Part shown: positions 45,420-56,536 of the stretch, in pieces | Layout: every line of letters begins with the position of its first letter | Position numbering within the stretch: position 1 is the stretch's first letter | DNA from: Fragum whitleyi | Taxonomy: Eukaryota > Mollusca > Bivalvia > Cardiida > Cardiidae | Assembly (NCBI GenBank): GCA_948146395.1 | Contig: OX411544.1 | Location: forward strand, 38,782,630 to 38,846,629 | Length of the DNA: 64,000 bases | Direction: 5' to 3' | Position numbers and translations under genes: made by a program | The notes under the pieces: model-generated | Databases searched by the model: none | The model's input: only the letters and a program-made list of their open reading frames with translations | Told to the model about the DNA's origin: nothing

Positions 45420-46865
45420 ACAGCTGTGGGACACTAAATATAGGTAACATTTGTTTTTCACGGAATATACTGGTCGGGATGTTGTTCAAAGGCTGAGTAA
45501 GGTTTAAGGCTAAAACAAAACATTTGTCACATTTTATTCAAGATAAGAAATGACCACTGCCTTAAAGGTGACAGTAACGCGTATGTCCACAATGACTAGC
45601 AATCACTGCTGACAGTCTGCGTCTCATTGAGCCACACAGGTTACGCAGAAGGTACCTCGGAATGCGAGCCCACTCCTGATGAAGAGCGTCAGTCAGTTGT
45701 TGAGTTTGAGGTGGTGCCTGACGTTGACGCAAACGACGTCTTAGGATATCCAGCATGTGTTCGATTGGATTGCAGTCCGGTTAGTTGGCTGACCATGGCA
45801 GAACGTCAACATTATTGGCTTGTAGGAAGTTTGCGGTGATACGCGCCGTGTGTAGACATGCGTTATCGTGCATAAAAGTGAGTCCAGGTTGTCGGCGAAA
45901 AAGGGTTGGACAACAGGCTGTAAAACTTGGGTTATGTACCCCCTGGCATTCAAATTGCCTTGAACAACAACCAGGTCCGTTTTGAATGCATGTTTGATGG
46001 CGGCCCTCACAATTACCCCGCCACCACCGAAGCGGTTATGCTCTAAAACACAATTACGCACATAACGTTCATTTACACGTCGATATATTCAAACGCGTCC
46101 GTCGGCATGTGAAAGATTGAACCTTGACTCGTCACTGAACACAACTGTCCGCCATCGCCGCCCGATGTTTTTTAGCCCATACGCGACGTTGTTGTCGATT
46201 ACATTGTTAAAGTATCATACCATGATAAGGCCTTCTGCACACAACCCCACGTTCACGTAACCGGCGTCCTACTGTGTTTACACTAATATTCCTACCGTGA
46301 TTACCAACAACGGCTGCAGGTGTCGATATAGCTGTTAAAAAGCGGTCACGAAGGTGCCGTTGACGGATAAAGTTGTCTTGACGTACAGACGTTGAGCGAG
46401 GCCTACCAGATCTACGCCTGTCCCGAAGACTTCCTGTGGCGTTCACATGTCTAACCAAACGCACTATAGTTGATCTTGATACGTTAAAACGTGTAGCTAC
46501 GTGATTTTGGGAACTGCCCATTAACAGCATGCCCAAAATGCGTGCGCGTTCTTCATTATTTAGTCTTGGCATTATGGATATGAGTATTTGTATCCTTCTT
46601 GGGTAAAGTTCGAGTTGTGTTTTGACTAACGAAGCCACTTGTACAGATTTGGAAAAACAAAATAATTTCTTACAGTCGCACGGGGCGCACGAGTAAACTC
46701 TTTCGACAAACTTACCATGGGAAGCACTAGTTTGTAAAAAGAGTTTGCGATAGCAGGATATGTAGAGTTTAGGCTATAATTCATTTATAGATCAATAAGT
46801 GTCTTCTGTTGATAGAAAAAAAGGTAATTTCAAAATTGGTGAGGCCTTTTTTATGACAGTCAGTT
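45420..46865 (-). mobile_element. Tc1-like transposon, second copy, decayed
   Basis: Collinear with the copy at 35124-42640. Its 5' TIR on the right reads (plus strand) TTTATGACAGTCAGTT, next to TA at 46866-46867. The 3' TIR on the left cannot be recognised, so the left edge is approximate. Frame broken. Confidence 0.75.
45562..46572 (-). pseudogene. Tc1-like transposase pseudogene
   Basis: N-terminal part intact from ATG at 46572: MPRLNNEERARILGML, then MGSSQNHVATRFNVSRS, GRPRSTS linker and second helix-turn-helix to about 46207. The frame then shifts; core blocks continue in other frames (GNLNARGYITQVLQPVVQP near 45900; ALHQEWARIPRYLL near 45650). At least two frameshifts and loss of the normal stop, so no full-length product. 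Closest relative in the window is 41489-42430, and it shows the Leu codon (TTA) that is TAA there. Confidence 0.85.
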
Positions 46866-46867
46866 TA

Positions 46868-47446
46868 TGAAAACTGTGGACTTTTATCGAAATAACAAGA
46901 AAAGATTTTTAATACGCATGGACGGGCAGGGAATATGCGATCGCAATAACTCCTCTGAACTTCAGTCCGTGGAGCTTTAAACCAAGCTTTACATGTTTCA
47001 CGTTTTACATTTCAGATTGGTTTGTTCATCGTTCTTGATTTGTACATACATGCGCTTGGTATGATAACATCTATTAAAGATTGGAAAATGGAATGATTCT
47101 TTTCTCCCAATTGTCCATTAGAACTCACTAAACAATAAACAGTAAGCTGGGCCGATTTGGTTACAAGCCCTGTTATATTATTTGTCGCATCATCTATAAG
47201 CTTTTCTTAAATTAAACAAACAACGAGAAGACCAAAATTGGAACTTGGTAGATCTCCTGAGAGAAAAGATCTAATGCATAATTATGTTTGTCTATGCAAC
47301 CCAAGAAAAAGATGATTTAACAACTCATCAACTTAGCTCTTTACTAATCGGAATTCTTTCTACCAAATATGGTTAGAACTGGCAATATAGATTGGTAATT
47401 TAACCTTTAAACTATTTTGAGAGGTTTACACCTAAAGCGCAATTCT
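46868..47446. other. No recognisable feature
   Basis: AT-rich sequence with no repeat matched. Confidence 0.4.
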
Positions 47447-48832
47447 AACAAGAGTTGTCCGCGGACAACGTAGCTCGCCCAAACAGCTGCTTGTCACAAA
47501 CAGCGCTTGACCGAAGACCGAAGTTCAAAGTGGTTTCTTTCAATGTTAAAGTCCATGATCTAATATATATCTGTTAGAGTAGTAATTAAGAAATATAAAA
47601 ACTTTTTTGTTTTAATTGCAGGTATAAGGATAGGGCGAAAGCCTACAAGCAGATGAGGTTACCAATGGAATTTCTTTGTATCAAACATGAAGTTTTTCTT
47701 TAAAATTTTTCTTAGTCCACAAAAGGTCAAGATCAAGGTCAAATAGTGAAGGACCTTGGTCTCTGTAGAAGCCTATCACCTAGTGAGTATGTGTATGAAG
47801 TAATAATGTCCCTGAGTAAAGCATTTAAAAAATATAAGCAAGGTTAAATTTTTGGTTAAAGTTTTTCAGTTTAAGTTTTTCCAAGTCCATAAAAGGTCAA
47901 GGTCAATGTCAAATTGTCAAGGCCCTTGTTTTCTGGTGAAAGCCTTTCATCTGGTGACTATGTATATGAAGTAATGATGTCCCTAGGTTAAAGCATTCAG
48001 AAAATATAAGCAAGGTTAAAGTTTTTGGTAAAAGAATTTCGGTTAAAGTATTTCTAAGTTCATAAAAGGTCAAGGTCAAATTATCAAGGACCTTGATCTG
48101 TCACAAAAGCCTTTCACCTAATGAGTATGTATATGAAGTAGTGATGTACCTAGGTTAAAGTATTCAGAAAATAATAAGCAAGGTTAAAGTTTTTGGTTAA
48201 AGTTTTCAGTTAAAGTTTTTCTAAGTCCACATATGGTATAGGTCAAGGTCAAATTGTGAAGGACCTTGGTCTCTGGTGAAAGCCTATCGCCTGGTGAGTT
48301 TATGTATGAAGCTATGATGTCCCTAGGTTAGAGCATTAAAAAAATATATGCAAGGTTAAAGTTTTTGGTTAAAGTTTTTTGGTTAAAGTTTTTCTAAGTC
48401 CACAAAGGGTCAAGGTCAAGGTCAAATTGTCAAGGACCTTTGTCTATGGTGAAAGCCTATCACCTAATGAGTGTGCATATGAAGTAATGAAGTCTCTAGT
48501 TTAAAGCTTACAGAAAATATAAGCAAGGTTAAAGTTTTTTTGGTTAAAGTTTTTGGTTTTTAAAGTTTTTGGTTAAAGTTTTCTTTGAAAGGGTCAAGGT
48601 CACAATCTAAAGGTCATTTCGACATGGATGTTGGTCTCAAATGAAAGCCTATGCCCTAATGAGTGTTTCTGTAAAAAAATAAAGCCTCTAGGATAAATAT
48701 TGATAGAAATAAAAAAACTTTAAGCTAATGCGGACGCCGACACCGACGCTGACGCCGACGCCGACGCTGACGCCGACATCCGAGGGTATGACAATAGCTC
48801 TTCCGAGACTTTCGTCCCGGGCGAGCTAAAAA
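47447..48832 (+). mobile_element. Pearl-like element, family PL-C, complete
   Basis: AACAAGAG then a perfect 14-nt palindrome TTGTCCGCGGACAA and GTAGCTCGCCC; five to six monomers of about 170 bp with GTCCCTAGGTTAAAGCA and AGGTCAAGGTCAA; a GACGCCGACGCTGACGCCG run; then CCGAGACTTTCGTCCCGG (hairpin) and GGGCGAGCTAAAAA. Subterminal repeats GCTCGCCC/GGGCGAGC are exact. Confidence 0.88.
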
Positions 48833-48870
48833 AGGTAATGTAAATCATTCCGTAAAAGTTTTCTGTAAAT

Positions 48871-49056
48871 CAGGGCCCAATGTTATAAAACTTTTCTCAT
48901 GATCAGGCTCAATTTTCTCAAATTTTAAATCAAAATAAATGTAAGAAAATAAAAGAAAATATTAATAAGGAAACTGAATAACGGCTTTAATCTTAAATTG
49001 AAATTTGAGCAAATTTTGAATTGAGCCTGAGAAAAGTTTTATAACCTCAGGCCCTG
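48871..49056. mobile_element. Foldback MITE, about 185 bp
   Basis: CAGGGCCCAATGTTATAAAA and CTTTTCTCATGATCAGGCTC on the left; the right reads GAGCCTGAGAAAAG, TTTTATAACCTCAGGCCCTG. Arms about 60 nt with small indels. GGGCC-type ends recall other TIR-rich MITEs; class not assigned. Confidence 0.7.
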
Positions 49057-49439
49057 GTGTAGATGTGTTAAAAGGATTTTCAAATATTGACCCCCTTTTT
49101 CAATGAAACGTCATCACAAGTTATAACAGCAGAAATTTGCCCATGGACAAATGAAAAGGTATATTCTGTGAGATTTTCGGGAGAAATGAATATTGCAAGA
49201 TTCGGATAAATAATGAATTTTACATAAAGGTCGCTTTTTCCGTGACACATAATTAAGATTGCAAAACAACTAGAATTTCTACGAGGGCACATGATGAGCA
49301 ACATGAGAAAGTTTCATGAAAATCTATCTTAAATTATATGAGATGTGTAAAAAATAAAATTTGCTAACTGAAAGCAACTTTTCCTATAACCAGGCAACAT
49401 ATCACCACAAAACAGGAAACCTGAGAGAGTCCCATCAGA
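49057..49439. other. No gene recognised
   Basis: Short minus-strand ORF 49080-49304 has no family motif. The right part grades into PL-H-like sequence (GAAAGTTTCATGAAAATC near 49308). Confidence 0.4.
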
Positions 49440-50134
49440 AAAACCTATCAGCCAAAAATCACCAATAACTACAATCTATTTCAGAGAAGATTCTTTTATA
49501 ATTCACCGTATCGAGTCCTTTTTTGTGATTACACACCCAATGGCACCCATATTATCGTACCGATCAATATTAAACTAAGGAATCTGAAAGCCTAGAGCAT
49601 GTCTCAAGCATAATTCCTTTGAGGTTTCTTGACTTCCGACCAGTAGATACAGAGAAGATATTTAATAATAATTTACTTGGTGGGATCGTTTATAAGTGAC
49701 TCAACAGCCCGCAGCACAATTGTAACTATGTTATCAGGATAAATGGGACATGTCCTAAGCATCATTCTGTAAAGTTTGGTTAAATTCTGACCAGAAGTTT
49801 CAGAGAAGAATTTTTAGATATTTCAACGCACGAGTTTTCTTTTACGCGACAGCTCGTAGCCCCGAATTTATCAGACTGATCAGGATTAAAAGAATGAAAA
49901 AGCATGTCCTAAGCATCGTTGCGGTGAAATTTGGTTGAATTCTAACTTTTCGTTTCAGAGACGTTTTATATCACACCATATGGGACCCTTTCGGGTGACT
50001 AAACATCCCGAAGCGTTAAAGTAGCAACCCGATCAGGATTGAAAGAAGAGATCTGAAAGAACAGGTCCTCAGCATAATTTCTGCGGTATTTTATTGAATT
50101 CTGCCCAGTAGTTTCAGAGAAGATCACAGAGGAG
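49440..50134 (+). mobile_element. PL-H tandem array, about four monomers
   Basis: Units of about 165 bp with CATGTCCTAAGCATCATTCT, AAAGTTTGGTTAAATTCTGA and AGTAGTTTCAGAGAAGAT. Diverged from each other. The array is cut by PL-F at 50135, and its tail resumes at 51330. Confidence 0.75.
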
Positions 50135-51329
50135 ACAAGAGTGCCATCGTCACAAAATACGCCGCCACTTTGCTGCTGTTTCACAGAAATAATTGTAGAC
50201 ACTACTTATTTTGACAGAACCAAATTGAAAATGACCAAGTTTCATTTAAATCAAGACAAAAAGTTAGGAGGAGTTGCAATTTCAATAAGCCCCAGGCACT
50301 AAGTTTTAAGGGGGCATAATTAAGGGAAATAAATGAGCCATAAAATCCTTGATCCATGTACATCTACAAATTATGGTGATGACATTAAGCCCTAGATACT
50401 AAGTTTTAAGGGGGCATAATTTAGGGTAAAATTAATGAACCATAAAATCCTTACTTCATGCTCATCAACTAATTTCGGTTATAACATCCACCCAGTTCAT
50501 TTAGATCCAGCCAGAAACTTAGGAAGAGTTGCATTCACAAGACTGCAATTTCAATAAGCCCCAGAGACTAAGTTTTTAAGGGGGCATAACTGAGGCAATA
50601 AGCCCCAGAGACTAAGTTTTTAAGGGGCATAACTCAGGCAAAAATCAACGAACCATAAAATTCTTACTTCATGCACATCTACCATTTGAGGTGATAACAT
50701 TGACCAAGTTTCAAGAAGATCCAGCCAGAAACCTAGGAGTTGCATTGACAAGAAAATTGGACCCAGAGACTAAGTTATCAAGGGGCATAACTCAGGCAAA
50801 ACTCAACGAACCATAAAATCCTTCCTTCATGCACATCTACCAATTGAGGTGATAATATTGACCAAGTTTCAAGAAGATCCAGCCAGAAACTTAGGAGGAG
50901 TTGCGTTGACAAGAAAAGAGGACCTAGAGACTAAGTTATCAAGGGGCATAACTCAGGCAAAAATCAACGAACCGTAAAATCCTTCCTTCATGCACATCTA
51001 CCAATTGAGGTGATAATATCGACCAGGTTTCAAGAAGATCCAGCCAGAAACTTAGGAGGAGTTGCGTTGACAAGAAAATTGGACCCAGAGACTAAGTTAT
51101 CAAGGGGCATAACTCAGGCAAAAATCAACAAACCGTAAAATCCTTCCTTCATGCACATCTACCAATTGAGGTGATAACATTGACCAAGTTTCAAGAAGAT
51201 CCAGCCAGAAGTTTAGGAGGAGTTGCGTTGACAAGAAAAGTGGACGGACGTACGGACGGATGGACGGACGGACGGACAGACGGAGAAGATGACGCCAATA
51301 TACGTCCGCCTCCGGCGGCGAATAAAAAA
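50135..51329 (+). mobile_element. Pearl-like element, family PL-F, inserted in PL-H
   Basis: ACAAGAGTGCCATCGTCACA, AAATACGCCGCC; about seven monomers, 120-170 bp, with CCAAGTTTCAAGAAGATCCA, AGGAGGAGTTGC and AAGGGGCATAACTCAGGCAA; (GACGGACG)n at 51242-51285; ACGTCCGCCTCCGGCGGCGA hairpin and ATAAAAAA. Subterminal CGCCGCC/GGCGGCG. Confidence 0.88.
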
Positions 51330-51370
51330 GTTTACGCGCGCACGGACACACACACAACGGACCATAGAAA
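51330..51370 (+). mobile_element. PL-H tail, resumed after PL-F
   Basis: GTTTACGCGCGCACGGACAC and ACACACAACGGACC match the PL-H tail at about 42887-42925 (GTTTACGCACC, ACACACAACGGGC). Confidence 0.65.
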
Positions 51371-51795
51371 GGCCATACATATATCCCATTTGACTTCGTC
51401 CAGAGGAGCTTTAAATTATTTAAAATTGACTGAAATTAATTAAAGAGAAATAAAATATTTTTTCCGTTTGATGCTTAGCAAAAGTTGCGTAGAATAGTTT
51501 CGGGGTTATGATCAATCTGTAGATATAAGGTTAAAGATGTACGTAACCTCGTAACTATATTTTTATATTACCTTAGTTACGAGGTTTGAGAAATAATCTT
51601 CACAATGTGAACGTCCATAGCCTCGTAAATGTATCTTAAATCAAGCAACGGCTACTAGGCTTTGGAATGAAATGACAAGTTATTCTGAAAACCTGTATCA
51701 ATGCGTTTAATATGGCTGAAGACAGGGGTGTAAAAATATGAGTTTTCTCACTTGTCCATGTACAAGTAAAAGTCGATCTCCTACTTGTCAAGGAT

Positions 51796-52924
51796 AACCA
51801 GAGCACCGCAAGCGGGTGCCAACGCTCGGCTGTTGATTATTTCTTAGGCAATACAAATATATGAACTTGGTACCTACAGAAAGGTCTTGCACCAAGCAAT
51901 GATCATTTGAAAGGAGGCTCTTTGATTAACCATTCAAAAATTATGACCAAGGTTAAATCTTTTCAAACAAATTTGACCTTGAAAAATGACCTTGACTGAT
52001 GACCTTGAACTTAGTACCTACAGAAAGGTCTTGTCCCAAGGAAATATCATGCAAAATATGGGACTCTATGACTTACCATTGAAAAGTTATGACCAAGGTT
52101 AAATTCTTTAAAGAAATTTGACCTTGTTTGGTACCAATAGAAAGGTCTTGTCCCAAGCAATGATCATGTGAAATATGAAGGCTATATGACTTACCATTCA
52201 AAAGTTATGACCAAGGTTAAATTCTTTTAAGAAATTTGACCTTGAAAAATGACCTTGACCTTGCCTGATGACCTTGAACTTGGTACCCAAAGAAGGGTCT
52301 TGTCCCAAGCAATGATCATGTGAAATATGAAGGCTCTTTGACTTACCATTCAAAAGTTGTGACCAAGTCTAATTTTTTTAAAAGAAATTTGACCTTGAAA
52401 AATGACCTTGACCTTGACTGATGACCTAGAACTTGGTACCCAGAGAAAGGCCTTGTCCCAAGTAATGATCATGTGAAATATGAAGGCTCTTTGACTTACC
52501 ATTCAAAAGTTATGACCAAGTCTAAATTTTTTAAAGAAATTTGACCTTGAAAGATGACCGTGACCTTGACTGATGACCTTGAACTTGGTACCTACAGAAA
52601 GGTCTTGTCCGAAGCAATAATCATGTGAAATATGAAGGCTCTTTGACTTACCATTCATAAGTAATGACCAAGTTTAAATTTTTAAAGAAATTTTACCTTG
52701 AAAAATGACCTTGACCTTGACTAATGACCTTGAACTTGGTACCTACAGAAAGGTCTTGTCCCAAGCAATTATCATGTGAAATATGAAGGCTCTATGACCT
52801 ACCATTCAAAAGTTATGACTAAGGTTAAAAATTGTCAAGCCAAGGCCATCGCACACGACAACGCGAACGACGCCAAGGTGATCATAATACCTCGGGTTTT
52901 CTTCGAAATCAGCCGAGCTAAAAA
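51796..52924 (+). mobile_element. Pearl-like element, family PL-A, 6-7 monomers
   Basis: 5' AACCAGAGCACCGCAAGCGG, AACGCTCGGCTGTTGATT; monomers of about 150 bp with GAACTTGGTACCTACAGAAA, CAAGCAATGATCATGTGAAA and several TGACCTTGA words; a short ACGACAACGCGAACGACGCC run; tail CCTCGGGTTTTCTTCGAAAT then CAGCCGAGCTAAAAA. Complete copy. Confidence 0.88.
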
Positions 52925-53208
52925 TGATCTTGTACACACAAAAATGAATTGATGAATATTGAGAAAACGTTTTTAATGAAGAAAATGCTGTAACCCTTTG
53001 ATATAATGATTCGGGTGACTTTTCTCCTAGATCTTTTTAGTTCTGTCATAAGATTTGCTCTGGTATTTACTTGTCTAAGGAAAATGTACTTGCCCGCAAG
53101 TGGGAAAGCCCGGGTCGGACATGTCGGGCATAGGTATTCCAAACCCTGCTGAGGTAACTAAGTATTACGGTAAACTTACGATCAGTAAGTCTAAATTTAG
53201 TTTAATTT

Positions 53209-53482
53209 AAATTGGGGTTTTACGTCGCTTTCAACAATCTCAGTTATATCGCGACGACTGGAGCACCTAACGATGGATTCCTGGTATTTCTCACACCAGT
53301 ACTACCACCACATCCCTTTCCTAGCCTCCAGTTGCTATTCCACATAGGTTTACGATTATCTACCCATTGGTGGAAGACATATGTCGGAAAGGATAAGTGC
53401 CGCGGCCGGGGATCGAACCCGTGCGAATACTGACCCCTGGATAAGAAGTCCGGCGCGCTACCAACTGCGCTATTGCCGCGGC
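53209..53482 (-). mobile_element. tRNA-type SINE, complete
   Basis: Minus strand head: CCGCGGCAATAGCGCAGTTG (A box) and GGGTTCGATCCCCGGCCGCG (B box), with an inserted TCAGTATTCGCAC before the B box. Body GGTGCTCCAGTCGTCGCGAT, ATTGTTGAAAGCGACGTAAA. Tail ACCCCAATTTAAATTAAA. Confidence 0.85.
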
Positions 53483-53968
53483 AAGGCATGTTGGAATATT
53501 GCACATGTATTGAGATAATAAATTCAGAGATTGATATAATCTTTGGGACATTTTATTTTAAAATACAGGTACTTAGGTAATTTGTTCGGCTGGTATAGTA
53601 GTTAACACAATTTTGGTCATTTTCACAATTCAATATGATATATATAGCATAGATTCCTAAAAAATTTAGCATCTAAGGGACTGACATATTTGAAAATTAT
53701 GAGTCCTTTGTGAAAATTGTGCATCTTTGATGCAGGATGCGCAGCAAAATGAATCACTGGATGAAACAAAAAAGTTATTCTGAAACCTCATAACTATGCC
53801 TTTGATTTTGCTATAGTTACTAGGTTTTAGTATTTAACGTAAAAGGGTAATGCGTACATCAAACTATAGTAACAAAATTTCAATTGAAAAACTGCTGTAG
53901 TTACTAGCTTTAAAAATAAGCCGTTACAAATTAAGTCCGTAAATCTCGTAGTTACTGCGAGTTCCATC

Positions 53969-54385
53969 GTGAAATTGACATTCATCTCAATCAAAATCAT
54001 TCCTAATCGCTCACTCAGCACTCCATTCACTCACACCAAACACTCACTAAAGCCGCTCAAAAACGCTCCAAATGAATAAAAAAAATAAGATCACCAACTA
54101 CCTTCAAAATTAATAAAGTAAACCCCAAAATCGCGATTTCACTGACATTATTGAGATTTTAAGCGTCTGGTTGATTCGTGAAGAAATAGAAAGCTATCTT
54201 TAGAACTTTTATGCATATTTTATTAAAGGGAGGTAATTAATACAGCTAATTTTGTTCATCTTGAACAAAATTAGTAATATTGGATTACCTCCCTTTAATT
54301 CCACTCAAAACTCGATCCACTCACTCTTCAATTTCATTCCGAAATCATTCCAAAATTATTCAACTTGTCAATTCTACGATAAAAA
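53969..54385. repeat. 400-bp repeat with palindrome, copy 2
   Basis: Same order of blocks as 35978-36355. Palindrome 54225-54296: AAAGGGAGGTAAT ... CTAATTTTGTTCA, TCT, TGAACAAAATTAG ... ATTACCTCCCTTT, arms about 34 nt. Inserted in the degenerate tandem array. Confidence 0.75.
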
Positions 54386-55559
54386 AATTATTCAAGGTTT
54401 ATTTACTGAACTTATATAAAATGGGCAATTCCTAAACCTCTAAACCAAATAAAAATATTGCCGCAGTTACAAGCTTTTCTTTAATTAAACCAACAACGAG
54501 TTGTCCAAAATCCTCGTAACTGCGTTTTAATCGACTTGTAGCTACAAAGTTTTGGAGCGAAACGATTAAGTCCTCTAGAACCCCATCCCAATGCCTTTAC
54601 AACTATGTTTATAACCTAGTAATTATAAATTAAATCACGCTTCAGTAATAATTGAGCGGTTAAAGTTTACTAAGCTAACGTCAACAAATTCATCTACACA
54701 AACGACGTCAAGGAAACGTTTTGTTCCAAACATAACCGAGCTAACAAATTACCAGTTCAAAGGCTTTGGAATAAAACGTGGGTATTAATTATCAAACGTG
54801 GAAATAATACCTTTGATACTGCCCTAGTTACTAGGTTTTCGATTTTAACTTACAATAAGTGGTAAATTGGTAATCAAACCTCGTAACTAAAGATTATGTC
54901 AGAATGTAGTTACTATGCTTTGGAATAAAATGAGAATTAATTCTCATATCTCGTAACTATACCTTAAAAAGGCTTTAATATTACCCTAGTTACTAGGTTT
55001 GAGAATTAAACTTTCAATGGGTAAATTTTTAGCTTCGCAACACAGCTTGAATTAGGCTGGCTGCTTTAATAACCCGGCTTTTGGAATAAAACGATAACCC
55101 TAAAACGTTGTAACTTTAACTTTGCTAATGTTGCCTTGCGTTCAGGCTAACAAAATTGCGCAAAGCAGGATATAATTGACAAACAGTTTGCATCACCCTG
55201 TAGTCACCAGGTTTGAGAATTCCGCTGGCAATACTGTAGTTACGAGTGTTTGCAATATGGCGATATATAAGTGATTTTGAAATTTCGTAACTATAGTTTT
55301 TATTATCTTATAAATACGCTGTAGATACAATTTTTTCATTGTAAAAGAACGATGATAAATTCTGAAAATCGCAACGTAGCTTTATTTTGAAATACACTGA
55401 CGATCATTTTAAAATTATTAACCTGCGTTATTAAAGTTTTAATCATGCTGTAGTTGCGAGTTTCTGGAGTTACACTAACGAGAAGTTAATCTGAAGCCTA
55501 AAGCTTTAATCTTGCCAGAGTTTTGCTATAAAATTGATAATATGTAAGAATTAATATTT

Positions 55560-55672
55560 TGTTAATAAGGTTAAACGCAGCTAATAACATATTTAGTGAT
55601 ATTGCTGCGGCTGGAGCGCTTAATTGAAATGTTTTGTTATATTTTTCTCGCACAAGAATTGTACTTAGATGT
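55560..55672 (-). mobile_element. tRNA-type SINE, worn fragment
   Basis: AGTGATATTGCTGCGGCTGG, AGCGCTTAATTGAAATG and TTTTTCTCGCACAAGAATTG follow the SINE body order. Head absent. Confidence 0.45.
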
Positions 55673-56052
55673 AGGAATATGCAGTTTTTCAGCTAAGCGT
55701 TGGACAACCAAAATATTGTCTGCAAAAAAGATTTTTTTTTTAAAGAAAATATTCCGTTAAAAATGTTTAATACCTTTTGATGCAACCATAATGCTAACTG
55801 ATCTCTAAGAGCTATTCACTAGCATCGCAAGATTTGTCCTGGTATTTACTTTTCCGTGGACAAGTAGACCCTAAAATTGCACTTGTCCGGCACCAATATA
55901 GGAAAAGTCGGGCACTGGAATTCCTTCGAAATTGCATTTACAGCTATATCTAAGATGTTTTTTCAACTAAAACAATTTTGATCCGCCAATCGACGCAATC
56001 ATTCACTGCTGTGTTAAATTTAGTTCGTATAAAGTTACGCTCCAGTTTAATT

Positions 56053-56421
56053 AATTGCTCTTTTGATAGAGAACATGTGTGCCAAGTTTGAAGTTGAGAT
56101 ATCAATTTTTCGCACGACGACGACGCCAGGACACAACAATACACCGGGGGCCTGTTTTACTAACGATCTTACGAAAAAATCAATCGTAAGCCAAAATCTT
56201 AAATCGTACCTGATTTTTTCATTCACAGTTAGATTCTGTCCTGCAATATCTCATTGGAATCGTCTTTAGGAGACGATTCCAATGATATAATGCATGACAA
56301 TTCTATTTTTAGTTTCTTCTGTAGAAGCAACTTTGATTTTCGACTTACGCAAAAAATGATCGTAAGATCTTTAGTAAAACAGAACTCGGGTTTCCCTCCA
56401 AAAATAGAGCTAAATTATTTA
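56053..56421 (+). mobile_element. PL-A fragment, split by a MITE
   Basis: TTGCTCTTTTGATAGAGAAC, GTGCCAAGTTTGAAGT and CGCACGACGACGACGCC are PL-A body. After the MITE the tail resumes as CTCGGGTTTCCCTCCAAAAA, TAGAGCTAAA. Confidence 0.55.
56148..56396. mobile_element. Foldback MITE, about 250 bp, in PL-A
   Basis: GGCCTGTTTTACTAACGATC at the left end and GATCTTTAGTAAAACAGAAC at the right end; arms about 50 nt. Central perfect hairpin ATTGGAATCGTCT, TTAGG, AGACGATTCCAAT (about 56250-56290). CGGG on both sides could be a target duplication. Confidence 0.75.
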
Positions 56422-56422
56422 T

Positions 56423-56536
56423 GTTTTGTTTTGTTTGTTTGAATGGGGTTTAGCCGCTTTCAACAATCTTCCAGTTAGATCGCATCTGCTTGGGCACATA
56501 ACAATGGATTCCTGGTATTTCGCTCGCTTGTATTAA
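56423..56536 (-). mobile_element. tRNA-type SINE, 3' half
   Basis: TTTTGTTTGTTTGAATGGGG, TAGCCGCTTTCAACAATC, TGGGCACATAACAATGGATT. Ends abruptly at the start of the next TIR element. Confidence 0.7.

Larger units (their letters stand above)
51480..55560. repeat. Old degenerate tandem array, GTTACTAGG type
   Basis: Clear at 51480-51720 and 53760-55560: CCTCGTAACTAT, CCTAGTTACTAGGTTTGAGA and TTTGGAATAAAACGA words recur at irregular 150-215 bp steps (for example near 54553, 54770, 54932 and 55084). Interrupted by PL-A (51796-52924), a SINE (53209-53482) and a 400-bp repeat (53969-54385). Highly diverged units; satellite-like. Confidence 0.65.
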
